NCBI RefSeq assembly: GCF_015207005.2
Contig: NZ_JADEXS020000001.1
Location: forward strand, 4,216,001-4,280,000
DNA length: 64,000 nucleotides
Source of the DNA: Desmonostoc muscorum LEGE 12446
GTDB lineage: Bacteria > Cyanobacteriota > Cyanobacteriia > Cyanobacteriales > Nostocaceae
Direction: 5' to 3'
The notes under the pieces were generated by a model. It did no database searches. It was given only the letters and a program-made list of their open reading frames with translations, and had not been told where the DNA came from. Of this stretch, positions 55,249 to 63,167 are shown piece by piece; position 1 is the first letter of the stretch, and the number at the start of each line of letters is the position of its first letter. The position numbers and the translations under genes were made by a program.

Positions 55249-55264
55249 CGTAAACTAATATAAC
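55249..55264 (-). promoter_or_regulatory. HLR1-like (RpaB) site upstream of hli
   Basis: Reverse strand reads GTTATATTAGTTTACG. The published HLR1 pattern is two (G/T)TTACA halves separated by WWNN; this has the right spacing and spacer (TTAG), with one mismatch in each half. RpaB control of hli genes is known in other cyanobacteria; here it is inference. Confidence 0.4.
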
Positions 55265-55458
55265 AAATATTTTCATAAAGGCAACAATTTTTGTATTTTT
55301 GTTGCGATACCTTGACATAAAGAATAACATCTATTTAGACCCATAAAAACATCGCTCTTCAGGTAGATTTACTGAAGTGGAAGAAATGTTGGGGAGACTT
55401 TTATCGGTTATCAAAATACTAATTTATTCAAACCTGAGATTAAAAATCTACATCCCAA

Positions 55459-55521
55459 AGACGCGATAAATCGCCGTCTCTACAAAAGATTGATTCTTGT
55501 AGACGGCGATTTATCGCGTCT
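55459..55521. repeat. Inverted repeat AGACGCGATAAATCGCCGTC
   Basis: The 20-mer is at 55459-55478 and its complement at 55502-55521, with TACAA/TTGTA extending the stem. It lies between the hli upstream region and the end of the gyrA-like gene. Related copies are at 49292-49360 and, in part, 51060-51076. Confidence 0.85.
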
Positions 55522-55548
55522 CTTACCGCAAATTGAACATCACCCTAA

Positions 55549-58065
55549 TTAAGCTCGGACTTCGGCGACGGTGATAATTTTTTCATCCCGGCTGAGTTGG
55601 AGGATGCTTTCACCTTTGACATCTCTGCTTAAAATAGGCACTGTTTCTATAGGTATCCGTACTACCCGGTCTTTGTTTGTCACTAGGGCTACCTCGCTAG
55701 AGGCGATCGCCTTGACCATACCAGCTAAGTTGTCAGTTTTGCTGGCAAATTTCAGCGCTTGTGTGCCTAAATCGCCTCGATTAGCCGCTCTTAATTGACT
55801 CGCAACCATCCGCTTAGCATGTCCTTCTTGAGTAACTAGCAATAGCTGGTCATCTTTGCCGACAGTGACACAGCCAACCATTTGCTGATTTCTCAAGAGT
55901 CGAAATGCTTGTAAACCCATTGCTGTGCGACCCATAATTGGTAGTTGTTCGTCATTAACCACGAACCGCAATACTCGCCCACCAGAACTAGCTAAAATTA
56001 GATGTTCCCCTGGAATAGTGAACTGGGTAAATGACAATTGATCGTCATCTTTGAGCTTCAAAATCGTGATTCCGCGACGAGTTAAATTAGTAAATTCTTC
56101 CAAAGACAGACGCTTAATTCTTCCCTGTTTTGTCAAGAGAACCATTTGGCTAGCTTCCAGATTTTCCGGGAGTAAAAACCGGCTAACCACATCTTCTTGA
56201 GCGCCTTGGGCAGTATTGCTGAGGGTGGTAATCAGTGGTGTTCCCCGTGGAGAACGTCCAGTGGTTGGGGGAATCTCTCCCACCTTCACAGGGTAGACTT
56301 TGCCACCACTGGTGAGGATTAGCAAATCTTTGTCTGTATCTGTCAATACAGTTTGAATAATAAAATCATGGTCGTGCAGACCATTTTCAATTTTCGACTT
56401 TTTCCCTGATGTCTGAATGCGGCGGACATAACCCCGTTGGGTAAACTCTAAAATTGCTTCCTGTGCAGGTTCTTCTAATTTTGGATTTTGGATTTTGGAT
56501 TTTGGATTGTCTTCATCATCCTCTGCTCCTCTGCTCCTCTGCTCCTCTGCTCCTCTGCTCCTCTGCTCCTCTAGTATTTTTGTCCGTCGGGCATCGTTGT
56601 ATTTGCGTTTGAGCGATCGCAAGTCTTTTTTCAGCGCCTTGAGTAATTCGTGGCGATCGTTCAGTAATCTTTGTAATAAATCAATTTGCTCGCTGAGTTG
56701 TTCAAATTCCTGCTGTAAGTTTTGCTGCTCTAAACTGGTGAGGCGGCGCAACGGCATCGCCAGAATTGCATCTCCTTGTATCTCACTTAAATCTAGTCGG
56801 CTGCAAAGGTTGATTTTTGCCGTACTACCATCAGCAGCTTGACGCAAAATTTCAATTACTTCATCCAAATTAGACAAAGCTTTCAGCAAACCTTCCACCA
56901 AATGCGATCGACTTTGAGCTTTCCCCAACTCGTAACTGTAGCGACGGTTGAGGGTTTGTTCTCGGAAACTCAAAAACTCTTGCAAAAGTTGCCGCAAACT
57001 CAACTGGCGGGGTTGTCCATCGACTATTGCCAAGAGAATTGCCCCAAAGGTAGTTTGTAAAGCAGTTTGGTGATATAAATTTTGCAGAACTTCTTGGGGA
57101 TTTGTGTCGCGTTTGAGTTCAATTACCACCCGCATACCTTCGCGATCGCTTTCATCCCGGAGATCGGAAATTCCCTGCAAGCGACCTTGATTTACTAAGT
57201 CCGCTACTTTTTCAATCCAGCCTGCCTTATTCACTTGATAGGGCAATTCTGTGATAATAATTGCCGTTCGCCGCTTGCTTCCCCTGGTAGCTGGAATTTC
57301 CTCCAACGTCGCCAGTCCCCGCAGCACAACTCCACCCTTACCTGTGGTGTAAGCTTCCCGAATTCCCGCCTTACCAACTATTTCTCCACCAGTGGGAAAG
57401 TCCGGCCCTGGAATTAGCTCGAATAACTTTTCATCTGATAAATCTGGGGTGTCGATTAAGGCAATCAACCCATCAACTACTTCCCCCAAATTGTGTGGTG
57501 GAATATTCGTCGCCATTCCCACAGCAATACCAGAACAGCCATTGAGCAACAAAAATGGCAACTGAGCAGGTAATACCGTTGGCTCTTGTTGGGAATTATC
57601 GAAATTACCGACAAATTCCACCGTTTCTTCACCAATTTCGGTGAGCATTCCTTCATGGCCGATAGGTGCCAGCCGCGTTTCAGTGTAGCGCATTGCCGCT
57701 GGAGGGTCATTATCGACGCTGCCAAAGTTACCATGTCCTGCAAGTAAAGGATAGCGGCTAGAAAATTCCTGCACCAGCCTAACTAATGCATCGTAAACCG
57801 CTTGATCCCCGTGGGGATGGTATTTACCCAGTACATCACCCACTACACGGGCACATTTGCGATAAGGTCTATCTGGTACCAAACCGAGTTCGTGCATTGC
57901 ATAAAGAATGCGGCGATGCACTGGTTTCAAGCCATCACGCACGTCTGGTAGCGCTCGCCCGACAATCACGCTCATGGCATATTCTAAGTAAGACCGTTGC
58001 ATCTCGGTGTGCAGGGCTGTTGTAATGACCTGTCCCGTTGAGAGAAGGTTTAACTGTTTTGCCAT
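55549..58065 (-). CDS. DNA gyrase/topoisomerase IV subunit A
   Basis: 838 residues. The breakage-reunion domain has [56 protein letters not shown] and the catalytic Tyr127 in [13 protein letters not shown] coiled coil follows ([20 protein letters not shown]). The C-terminal beta-propeller starts near 540 (RGYVRRI) with repeats such as [15 protein letters not shown] good match to the GyrA box (QRRGGKG) is not visible; the matching place reads [11 protein letters not shown], so it may be the second GyrA/ParC paralogue of cyanobacteria. Residues about 496-535 are encoded by spacer-type repeats inserted in the linker. Confidence 0.9.
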   Translation of the reverse strand: MAKQLNLLSTGQVITTALHTEMQRSYLEYAMSVIVGRALPDVRDGLKPVHRRILYAMHELGLVPDRPYRKCARVVGDVLGKYHPHGDQAVYDALVRLVQEFSSRYPLLAGHGNFGSVDNDPPAAMRYTETRLAPIGHEGMLTEIGEETVEFVGNFDNSQQEPTVLPAQLPFLLLNGCSGIAVGMATNIPPHNLGEVVDGLIALIDTPDLSDEKLFELIPGPDFPTGGEIVGKAGIREAYTTGKGGVVLRGLATLEEIPATRGSKRRTAIIITELPYQVNKAGWIEKVADLVNQGRLQGISDLRDESDREGMRVVIELKRDTNPQEVLQNLYHQTALQTTFGAILLAIVDGQPRQLSLRQLLQEFLSFREQTLNRRYSYELGKAQSRSHLVEGLLKALSNLDEVIEILRQAADGSTAKINLCSRLDLSEIQGDAILAMPLRRLTSLEQQNLQQEFEQLSEQIDLLQRLLNDRHELLKALKKDLRSLKRKYNDARRTKILEEQRSRGAEEQRSRGAEDDEDNPKSKIQNPKLEEPAQEAILEFTQRGYVRRIQTSGKKSKIENGLHDHDFIIQTVLTDTDKDLLILTSGGKVYPVKVGEIPPTTGRSPRGTPLITTLSNTAQGAQEDVVSRFLLPENLEASQMVLLTKQGRIKRLSLEEFTNLTRRGITILKLKDDDQLSFTQFTIPGEHLILASSGGRVLRFVVNDEQLPIMGRTAMGLQAFRLLRNQQMVGCVTVGKDDQLLLVTQEGHAKRMVASQLRAANRGDLGTQALKFASKTDNLAGMVKAIASSEVALVTNKDRVVRIPIETVPILSRDVKGESILQLSRDEKIITVAEVRA
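56475..56575. repeat. Two spacer-type tandem repeats inside the gyrA-like gene
   Basis: Three TTTTGGA heptamers (56482-56510) and about six copies of the octamer GCTCCTCT (56523-56572). On the coding strand the octamers give the 8-residue period EEQRSRGA, since 24 bp is the common period of 8 and 3. Confidence 0.9.
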
Positions 58066-58594
58066 GAGTTTTTTCCCTGAAATTTAACTACACAAAAAAC
58101 GACGAAACTCAATACTCCAGCAACCACAGCATAACGGATGAAATGGGATTCCTGACAAAATTTTGATAGTCACAGAATAAAAAGCAGTAGTATCATCCTT
58201 GATGACGAGGCTGTAAATTGACTATTAAAAAGAAGGCAGACGACTATAATCTACATACATTTAGTAGCCAGCATATTTACCATGATTGCATTTCTTAATT
58301 TGAAATTTTGGCCAAAATCTCAGCCGCTTGCGGTGATGGCTGCGCCAGCAAACAGACTCCACTTGCAAGGGCTATGGGAACCCCAAAGGCAAACAAGCCA
58401 GAATACTCACACAACACAGTGGCTCAACTTTCCAACAGGAATTTTGAATTTTGCCGAAAGTTTGTAGCTTGCTGAGTTCAGAAGTTCTACTATAGTCGCC
58501 GCTGGGCATAGCAAGATCCCAAAGATTACAGTTAGCGCTTAAAACCGTCCAAGACCAATTTTTGAATCCCTCCACCTCTATAAGTAAAATTCTC
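58066..58594. other. 530-bp spacer between gyrA-like gene and response regulator
   Basis: Divergent promoters expected. A 61-codon frame at 58282-58467 (MIAFLNLKFWPKSQPLAVMA) shows no domain and no ribosome site, so it is not called. No repeats. Confidence 0.5.
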
Positions 58595-58999
58595 ATGAAA
58601 ACCGTTTTAATTGTCGAAGACGATCTAATTAATGCTCGTGTTTTTTCCAAGATTTTGTCCAAGCGCGGCGGCTTGGGTGTGAAACATACTGAAAATGTGG
58701 AAGAAGTAATAAAAATTGCCCAATCAGGAGAAGCAGACTTGATTTTGATGGACGTTTCTCTCTCAAGAAGTGTTTATCAAGGCAAGTCAGTTGATGGCAT
58801 AAAAATTACACAAATGTTAAAAGCAGACCCAAAAACAGCAAACTTACCCGTCATCCTGGTGACAGCGCACGCTATGGAAGGCGATCGCGAGAACTTTCTC
58901 AAGCAAAGCGGTGCTGATGGCTACATTTCTAAACCAGTTGTTGACCATCAACAATTTGTTGATCAAATCATCACACTTCTACCCGCAGACAACCCCTGA
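58595..58999 (+). CDS. Single-domain response regulator
   Basis: 134 residues from ATG 58595 (MKTVLIVEDDLINARVFSKI). Acid pocket EDD; phospho-acceptor Asp in ADLILMDVSLSRSVYQGKSV; Thr/Ala switch in VILVTAHAMEGDRENF; Lys in GYISKPV. No output domain, as in CheY/DivK-type proteins. The loop after the Asp (SLSRSVYQGKSVDG) is longer than usual (commonly MPxMDG). It likely relays a signal between kinases; no kinase is adjacent. Confidence 0.88.
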   Translation: MKTVLIVEDDLINARVFSKILSKRGGLGVKHTENVEEVIKIAQSGEADLILMDVSLSRSVYQGKSVDGIKITQMLKADPKTANLPVILVTAHAMEGDRENFLKQSGADGYISKPVVDHQQFVDQIITLLPADNP

Positions 59000-59371
59000 A
59001 AAATCACGACTGATTTCCGGAATACTCGCCCAACAATGTTTTTGACCGACTAGTACCGCTTCCTTGGAAGTCAAAAGTCAAAAGTCAAAAGACTTATAGT
59101 TTAGGCTTTTTCACTGTTTGGAATGGTAGCTTTATTTCCGCCGTGCTGTACTAGTTCCTATCTTTAGTTAAGTATATATGTACTATAAAGAGGTACTGTT
59201 CGGCAAGTAGTAATAGGAGTTGGGCATTGGGGACTGGGGACTGGGTAGCCGTCAGTGCTGTACATGGATAGCGGGGCGTTTAGCCCGTGAGGAGTTAAGA
59301 GTTATTCTCCCCCTGCCTCCCCTGCCTCCCCTGCCTCCCCTGCCTCCCCTGCCTCCCCTGCCTCCCCACTC
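59000..59371. repeat. Spacer with CTGCCTCCCC 10-mer tandem repeats
   Basis: AAAAGTC heptamers at 59070-59092, GGGGACT units at 59226-59246, and about six CTGCCTCCCC 10-mers at 59310-59367 next to the stop of the TPR gene. No ORF. Confidence 0.75.
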
Positions 59372-60256
59372 CTATTGAGTAGGTCTTTGTTCAGAAACTG
59401 ATGATGAATTTCCGCCTTGTAGGGCTGCTTGAATACGAGGTAATTCTAGGAATTTTTTCGTATCAGATAGTAGGCGATCGCCCCAGAGATTTTCTTTGAG
59501 AAAATCCAAGCTACCATAGCGCGGATCGATGCGGAGTGCGGCTTCTCCCAAGCTCAGTCCTTGTTGGCGATCGCCTTTAGTATATAGCGCCACTCCCAAA
59601 GCCAGTAAAGGTTCTGCGGCTTGTTTATCAATGGTGACAGCCGATTGCCATTGCTTAATTGCTCCTGGGATATCACCTTGTTCGTAGTTGATTAAGCCGA
59701 TATTGTTGATCGCCGGCCAGAATTTTTTATCTTGAGTCACAGCTTGATTGTACTGGGCGATCGCATCTGGCAATCGACCTAGCAGAAAGTAAGCATTACC
59801 CAAATCAAACAATCCTTCTGGGTCATTGGGTTTTAACTTCAAACCCTCTTGGTAATTGACAACAGCTTCTTGGTACTTTTTCTGTTGAAAATTAGCTGAC
59901 CCTAGAGCAAATAGAATATCACCATTTTTGGGGTTGAGAGATTGGGCTTTTTTTAAGGTAGCGATCGCTCCGTCAAACTCTTTGGTTTGTAACTGCAATC
60001 CACCTAAGAGCAACCATACTTTATCATTGTTAGGAGCCAGTTGCGTAGCCAACCGCGCTCGTGGCAAAGCTAACTCAACCTGTTGAAATTGAGCTAGTTG
60101 AGCCGCCTCCTGCGCCAGAGTCAACCCCTGCTTTTCTAACTTTGCTGCATCTAGTTGCAGTGTATGGGGTATTAATGCCTGCGCGTTAGCGGCTTTTGGT
60201 ACACTCCATAAACTACAGACAACCAGAAGAAAAATCAAATAAAAATGTTTAGGCAC
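59372..60256 (-). CDS. TPR-repeat protein, exported
   Basis: 294 residues from GTG 60256, chosen because GAGGCGG lies just upstream and because the frame before it is made of spacer repeats. A signal segment follows at once (FYLIFLLVVCSLWSVPKAAN - AQA). Six to seven tetratricopeptide units cover about 60-250: PNNDKVWLLLGGLQLQTKEF, PKNGDILFALGSANFQQKKY, PNDPEGLFDLGNAYFLLGRL and so on. It ends with a Gly/Ser-rich tail. It is likely a periplasmic or lumenal assembly scaffold; no partner can be named. Confidence 0.85.
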   Translation of the reverse strand: MPKHFYLIFLLVVCSLWSVPKAANAQALIPHTLQLDAAKLEKQGLTLAQEAAQLAQFQQVELALPRARLATQLAPNNDKVWLLLGGLQLQTKEFDGAIATLKKAQSLNPKNGDILFALGSANFQQKKYQEAVVNYQEGLKLKPNDPEGLFDLGNAYFLLGRLPDAIAQYNQAVTQDKKFWPAINNIGLINYEQGDIPGAIKQWQSAVTIDKQAAEPLLALGVALYTKGDRQQGLSLGEAALRIDPRYGSLDFLKENLWGDRLLSDTKKFLELPRIQAALQGGNSSSVSEQRPTQ

Positions 60257-60334
60257 AATACCGCCTCTAAGCCACTTATCAAAGAATCTTTCAGCTAGCT
60301 TAAACGATCTCCGCTGTTGGCGGCAGTAAAATCT

Positions 60335-60420
60335 TGGGGATTGGGGATTGGGGATTGGGGATTGGGGATTGGGGATTGGGGATTGGGGATTGGGGATTGG
60401 GGATTGGGGATTGGGGATTG
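60335..60420. repeat. Twelve-copy GGGGATT heptamer repeat
   Basis: 86 nt of perfect 7-bp units. It stands about 80 nt upstream of the TPR start (GTG 60256). Because the frame is open through it, it would encode repeated PNPQSPI if translated, but this part precedes the chosen start. Confidence 0.9.
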
Positions 60421-60523
60421 GGCATGAGTCAATAATCAATAGTTCTTCTTCCCCTGCAACGTCAGCTTCCATGCCCCATGCCCTATGCTCCATGCCCAAT
60501 GCCCATTCCCCATGACAAAAACT

Positions 60524-60573
60524 GATGACTTTGGTCATACACCAGTCTGGAATTACTTATGACTTTGGTCATA
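60524..60573. promoter_or_regulatory. Two direct copies of a dyad, TATGAC-TTTG-GTCATA type
   Basis: (G)ATGACTTTGGTCATA at 60524-60539 and TATGACTTTGGTCATA at 60558-60573, centres 34 bp apart, about three helix turns. They have the form of a double operator for a dimeric regulator in the divergent region. Confidence 0.45.
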
Positions 60574-60808
60574 CATCGGTTTAGACGTTTTGATCAATAA
60601 TTATTATGTATGAATTTATACGATGAGGTAAATATTAGAAATTTTACAGTGGATTTCAGCTTGGTGAAGTAGACAACTTGGGTTTGGTAGCCAGACATCA
60701 AGCCTGTTTTATTTCCCAAGTCTAAATTCTGAATTCTGAATTCTGAATTCTGATTTCTGATTTCTAAAATTGTTGAATCAAAACTGAAGCGCAAAGGAGT
60801 CAATATTT

Positions 60809-61477
60809 ATGTTTAAACAAAACTGTGCGTCTATAGTCTTAGCTGCTGCCACGATGGTTGTTCCTACTCTCTTGAGTGCGCCTGCAAATGCTCAAACCCA
60901 AGTCTACGTTGTTGCTGAGGGCGATCGAGATTGGAACCGTGATGGCAGATCCAATCCTGTACAAGTCAGAACCCGCTCAAACTCGGATAATTGGAACCGT
61001 GACGGCAGACCTAATCCTAGAGAAGTCAGAAATCGCCGAAACTCGGACAATTGGAACCGTGACGGCAGACGTAATCCTAGAGAAGTCAGAAACCGCCAAA
61101 CCTGGGACGATTGGAACCGGGACGGCAGACCTAATCCTAGAGAAGTTAGAAATCGCCAAAACTGGGACGATTGGAACCGGGACGGCAGACCTAATCCTAG
61201 AGAAGTCAGAAATCGCCGAAACTCGGACAATTGGAACCGGGACAACCAACCCTATACCAGAATCATCAGACTTGGTAATGGTGACATCAGATACCCCAAT
61301 GGACAAATTATTCCTTCTAGGAGCATAGTCAGACTACGTAATCAAGGTTACTTTAGACTTCCCAATGGGGATATTCTTCTTCCCAGTCAGGAAATTGTTC
61401 CTGCTAGAAGGTTAGTTCGAGTGCGTGATGGTTATTTCAGACTTCCTGATGGACTGGTAGTGCAAATCAACCTTTAA
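60809..61477 (+). CDS. Secreted tandem-repeat protein with EF-hand-like loops
   Basis: 222 residues. SD AAGGAG stands 10-15 nt before ATG 60809. The signal peptide ends at PANAQA (MVVPTLLSAPANAQTQ). Residues about 40-150 are six 20-residue units of the type NWNRDGRPNPREVRNRRNSD (60 bp each). Within a unit D/N-W-N-R-D-G-R-P-N-P-R-E fits the 12-residue EF-hand loop pattern at positions 1, 3, 5, 6, 9 and 12, except Pro at 8. The last unit is degenerate. The C-terminal part has a different short repeat (GYFRLPNGDILLPSQEIVPA). Very Arg-rich. No known family. It is 96 nt upstream of the efflux adaptor gene, in the same direction. Confidence 0.8.
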   Translation: MFKQNCASIVLAAATMVVPTLLSAPANAQTQVYVVAEGDRDWNRDGRSNPVQVRTRSNSDNWNRDGRPNPREVRNRRNSDNWNRDGRRNPREVRNRQTWDDWNRDGRPNPREVRNRQNWDDWNRDGRPNPREVRNRRNSDNWNRDNQPYTRIIRLGNGDIRYPNGQIIPSRSIVRLRNQGYFRLPNGDILLPSQEIVPARRLVRVRDGYFRLPDGLVVQINL

Positions 61478-61573
61478 AACACTAAAAACTCAAAATCATT
61501 GTCAGTATGGAGCTACCAGGCTATAGTTTTAGCCGTGAAGAACAGCTCGGTAGCCATTCTTTCTATACTCAAA

Positions 61574-63145
61574 ATGAATATGAAAATTAATACACAAGAC
61601 TCTGTAGATTCACCAGTTTTGGTTCCAGAGGCAAAGAAAAAACAGGGCAAGAAAAATTGGCTCTCTTGGCTACTCGTCCTTGCCTTGTTGGGTGGAATTG
61701 GCTATGCAGTTTATTACCAAGTAGCTGTTGTTCCACGTCAAGAAGCTAGACGCCGCGTACTAACAAGGCCTGTACAAAGACAAAATTTAGTAATCAAAGT
61801 TTCAGCTAACGGAGAGGTGAAGCCTGAGCGATCAATCAACCTCAGCCCAAAAAATTCAGGCATACTGAAAACACTACTGGCGAAAGAAGGAGATATCGTC
61901 AAACAAGGGCAGATTTTAGCTTACATGGATGATTCCAACCTGCGGGGTCAACTCACTTCTGCTCGGGGACAATTGGCACAAGCCCAAGCGAATCTGCAAA
62001 AAGCACAGGCAGGCAATCGGCCTCAAGATATTGCCCAAGCACAGGCACAACTTGATGAAGCCCAAGCGAATCTTGAAAAGGTACAAGCAGGCAATCGCTC
62101 TCAAGATATTGCCCAAGCACAGGCACGTTTACAAAGCGCTCAAGCAAACTTGAGCAAAGCCGAAGATGATTTTCAGCGCAATCAACAACTTTACAATGCA
62201 CGGGGTATTTCTCTTCAGGCCCTAAATCAAAGCCGCGCCGACAAGGATAGCGCCCAAGGTGCTGTCAATGAAGCACAGCAAGCACTAGCTCTGCAAAAAG
62301 CTGGATCGCGCCCAGAAGACATCGAACAAGCACGAGCTGTGGTCAAGCAAAGACAACAAGCTTTGGCACTCCTCAAAGCCGGAACCCGCCAAGAAGATAT
62401 AGACGTAGCCCGCGCCCAGGTGACATCTGCTCAGGGTTCACTGCAAAACATCCAAGCCGAAATCAATGACACGATTATTCGTGCCCCTTTTGATGGCGTG
62501 GTGACGAAAAAGTATGCCGATCCCGGCGCTTTCGTAACTCCCACAACTGCTAGTAGTGAGATATCTTCTGCTACTTCTTCTTCAATCTTGGCTCTGGCTT
62601 CCACAAATGAAGTTGTCGCCAATTTAGCAGAAACCAATATTTCCAAAATTAGCCTTGGTCAAAAAGTTACCATTCAGGCAGATGCCTACCCAGGAAAAAC
62701 CTTTGAAGGAAAAGTCAGGCAAATTGCTGCCCAATCCGTAGTAGAGCAAAACGTTACCAGTTTTGAAGTCAGAGTGTCACTTTCAGATCCTGAAAGGGTA
62801 CTACGGTCTGGGATGAATGTGGAAGCAGATTTTCAAGTTGGTGAAGTGAAAAATGCCCTGGTGGTGCCAACAGCCTCGGTGGTGCGTCAAGAGAATGCTA
62901 CAGGTGTGTTTGTACCAGGAAACAATAACAGACCTGTGTTCACTCCCATTGAGACAGGGGTCACCGCAAATAACTTTACTGAAGTTAAGTCTGGGTTAAC
63001 AGGAAACGAAAGGGTGTTGCTCAGTTTCCCACCAGGATCGCGTCCCCAATCAACACCACGAGGAGGAGTTTTTCCAGGCCTCGGAGGTGGCGGTGGTGGT
63101 GGCGGTGGAAGAGGAGGTCGTGGTGGTGGTGGTGGTTCCCCTTAA
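61574..63145 (+). CDS. HlyD/MacA-family efflux periplasmic adaptor
   Basis: 523 residues from ATG 61574; the frame is open from a TTG at 61499. One N-terminal membrane segment (WLSWLLVLALLGGIGYAVYY), the biotinyl-lipoyl-like part (GILKTLLAKEGDIVKQGQIL), a long coiled-coil hairpin with internal repeats (AQAQANLQKAQAGNRPQDIA), then IIRAPFDGVVTKKYADPGAF and the barrel segment VVPTASVVRQENATGVFVPG. It ends in an unusual Gly/Arg tail (GLGGGGGGGGGRGGRGG). It links an inner-membrane ABC pump to an outer-membrane channel. The next gene starts 22 nt later, so they form an operon. Confidence 0.92.
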   Translation: MNMKINTQDSVDSPVLVPEAKKKQGKKNWLSWLLVLALLGGIGYAVYYQVAVVPRQEARRRVLTRPVQRQNLVIKVSANGEVKPERSINLSPKNSGILKTLLAKEGDIVKQGQILAYMDDSNLRGQLTSARGQLAQAQANLQKAQAGNRPQDIAQAQAQLDEAQANLEKVQAGNRSQDIAQAQARLQSAQANLSKAEDDFQRNQQLYNARGISLQALNQSRADKDSAQGAVNEAQQALALQKAGSRPEDIEQARAVVKQRQQALALLKAGTRQEDIDVARAQVTSAQGSLQNIQAEINDTIIRAPFDGVVTKKYADPGAFVTPTTASSEISSATSSSILALASTNEVVANLAETNISKISLGQKVTIQADAYPGKTFEGKVRQIAAQSVVEQNVTSFEVRVSLSDPERVLRSGMNVEADFQVGEVKNALVVPTASVVRQENATGVFVPGNNNRPVFTPIETGVTANNFTEVKSGLTGNERVLLSFPPGSRPQSTPRGGVFPGLGGGGGGGGGRGGRGGGGGSP

Positions 63146-63167
63146 AGAGAGTTTTAAATACAACGTT

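Larger units (their letters stand above)
60257..60808. other. 550-bp spacer with GGGGATT heptamers and paired dyads
   Basis: Contains 12 tandem GGGGATT units (60335-60420), CCATGCCCC units (60471-60512), two TATGAC-N4-GTCATA dyads (60524-60573) and TTCTGAA heptamers (60726-60760). It separates the divergent TPR and repeat-protein genes. Confidence 0.7.

Noticed and set aside
58282..58467. 61-codon ORF starting MIAFLNLKFWPK
   Set aside because: No ribosome site, no recognisable domain, mixed composition; likely chance.
60335..60420. Regular repeats suggesting a CRISPR array
   Set aside because: Units are 7 bp without spacers; the same holds for 8063-8097, 9726-9773 and 59310-59367. No cas genes are present.
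60876..61328. Second forward ORF of 150 codons (and two reverse ones) in the repeat-protein gene
   Set aside because: The 60-bp repeat keeps all frames open. Only the frame from 60809 has a ribosome site, a signal peptide and a sensible C-terminus.
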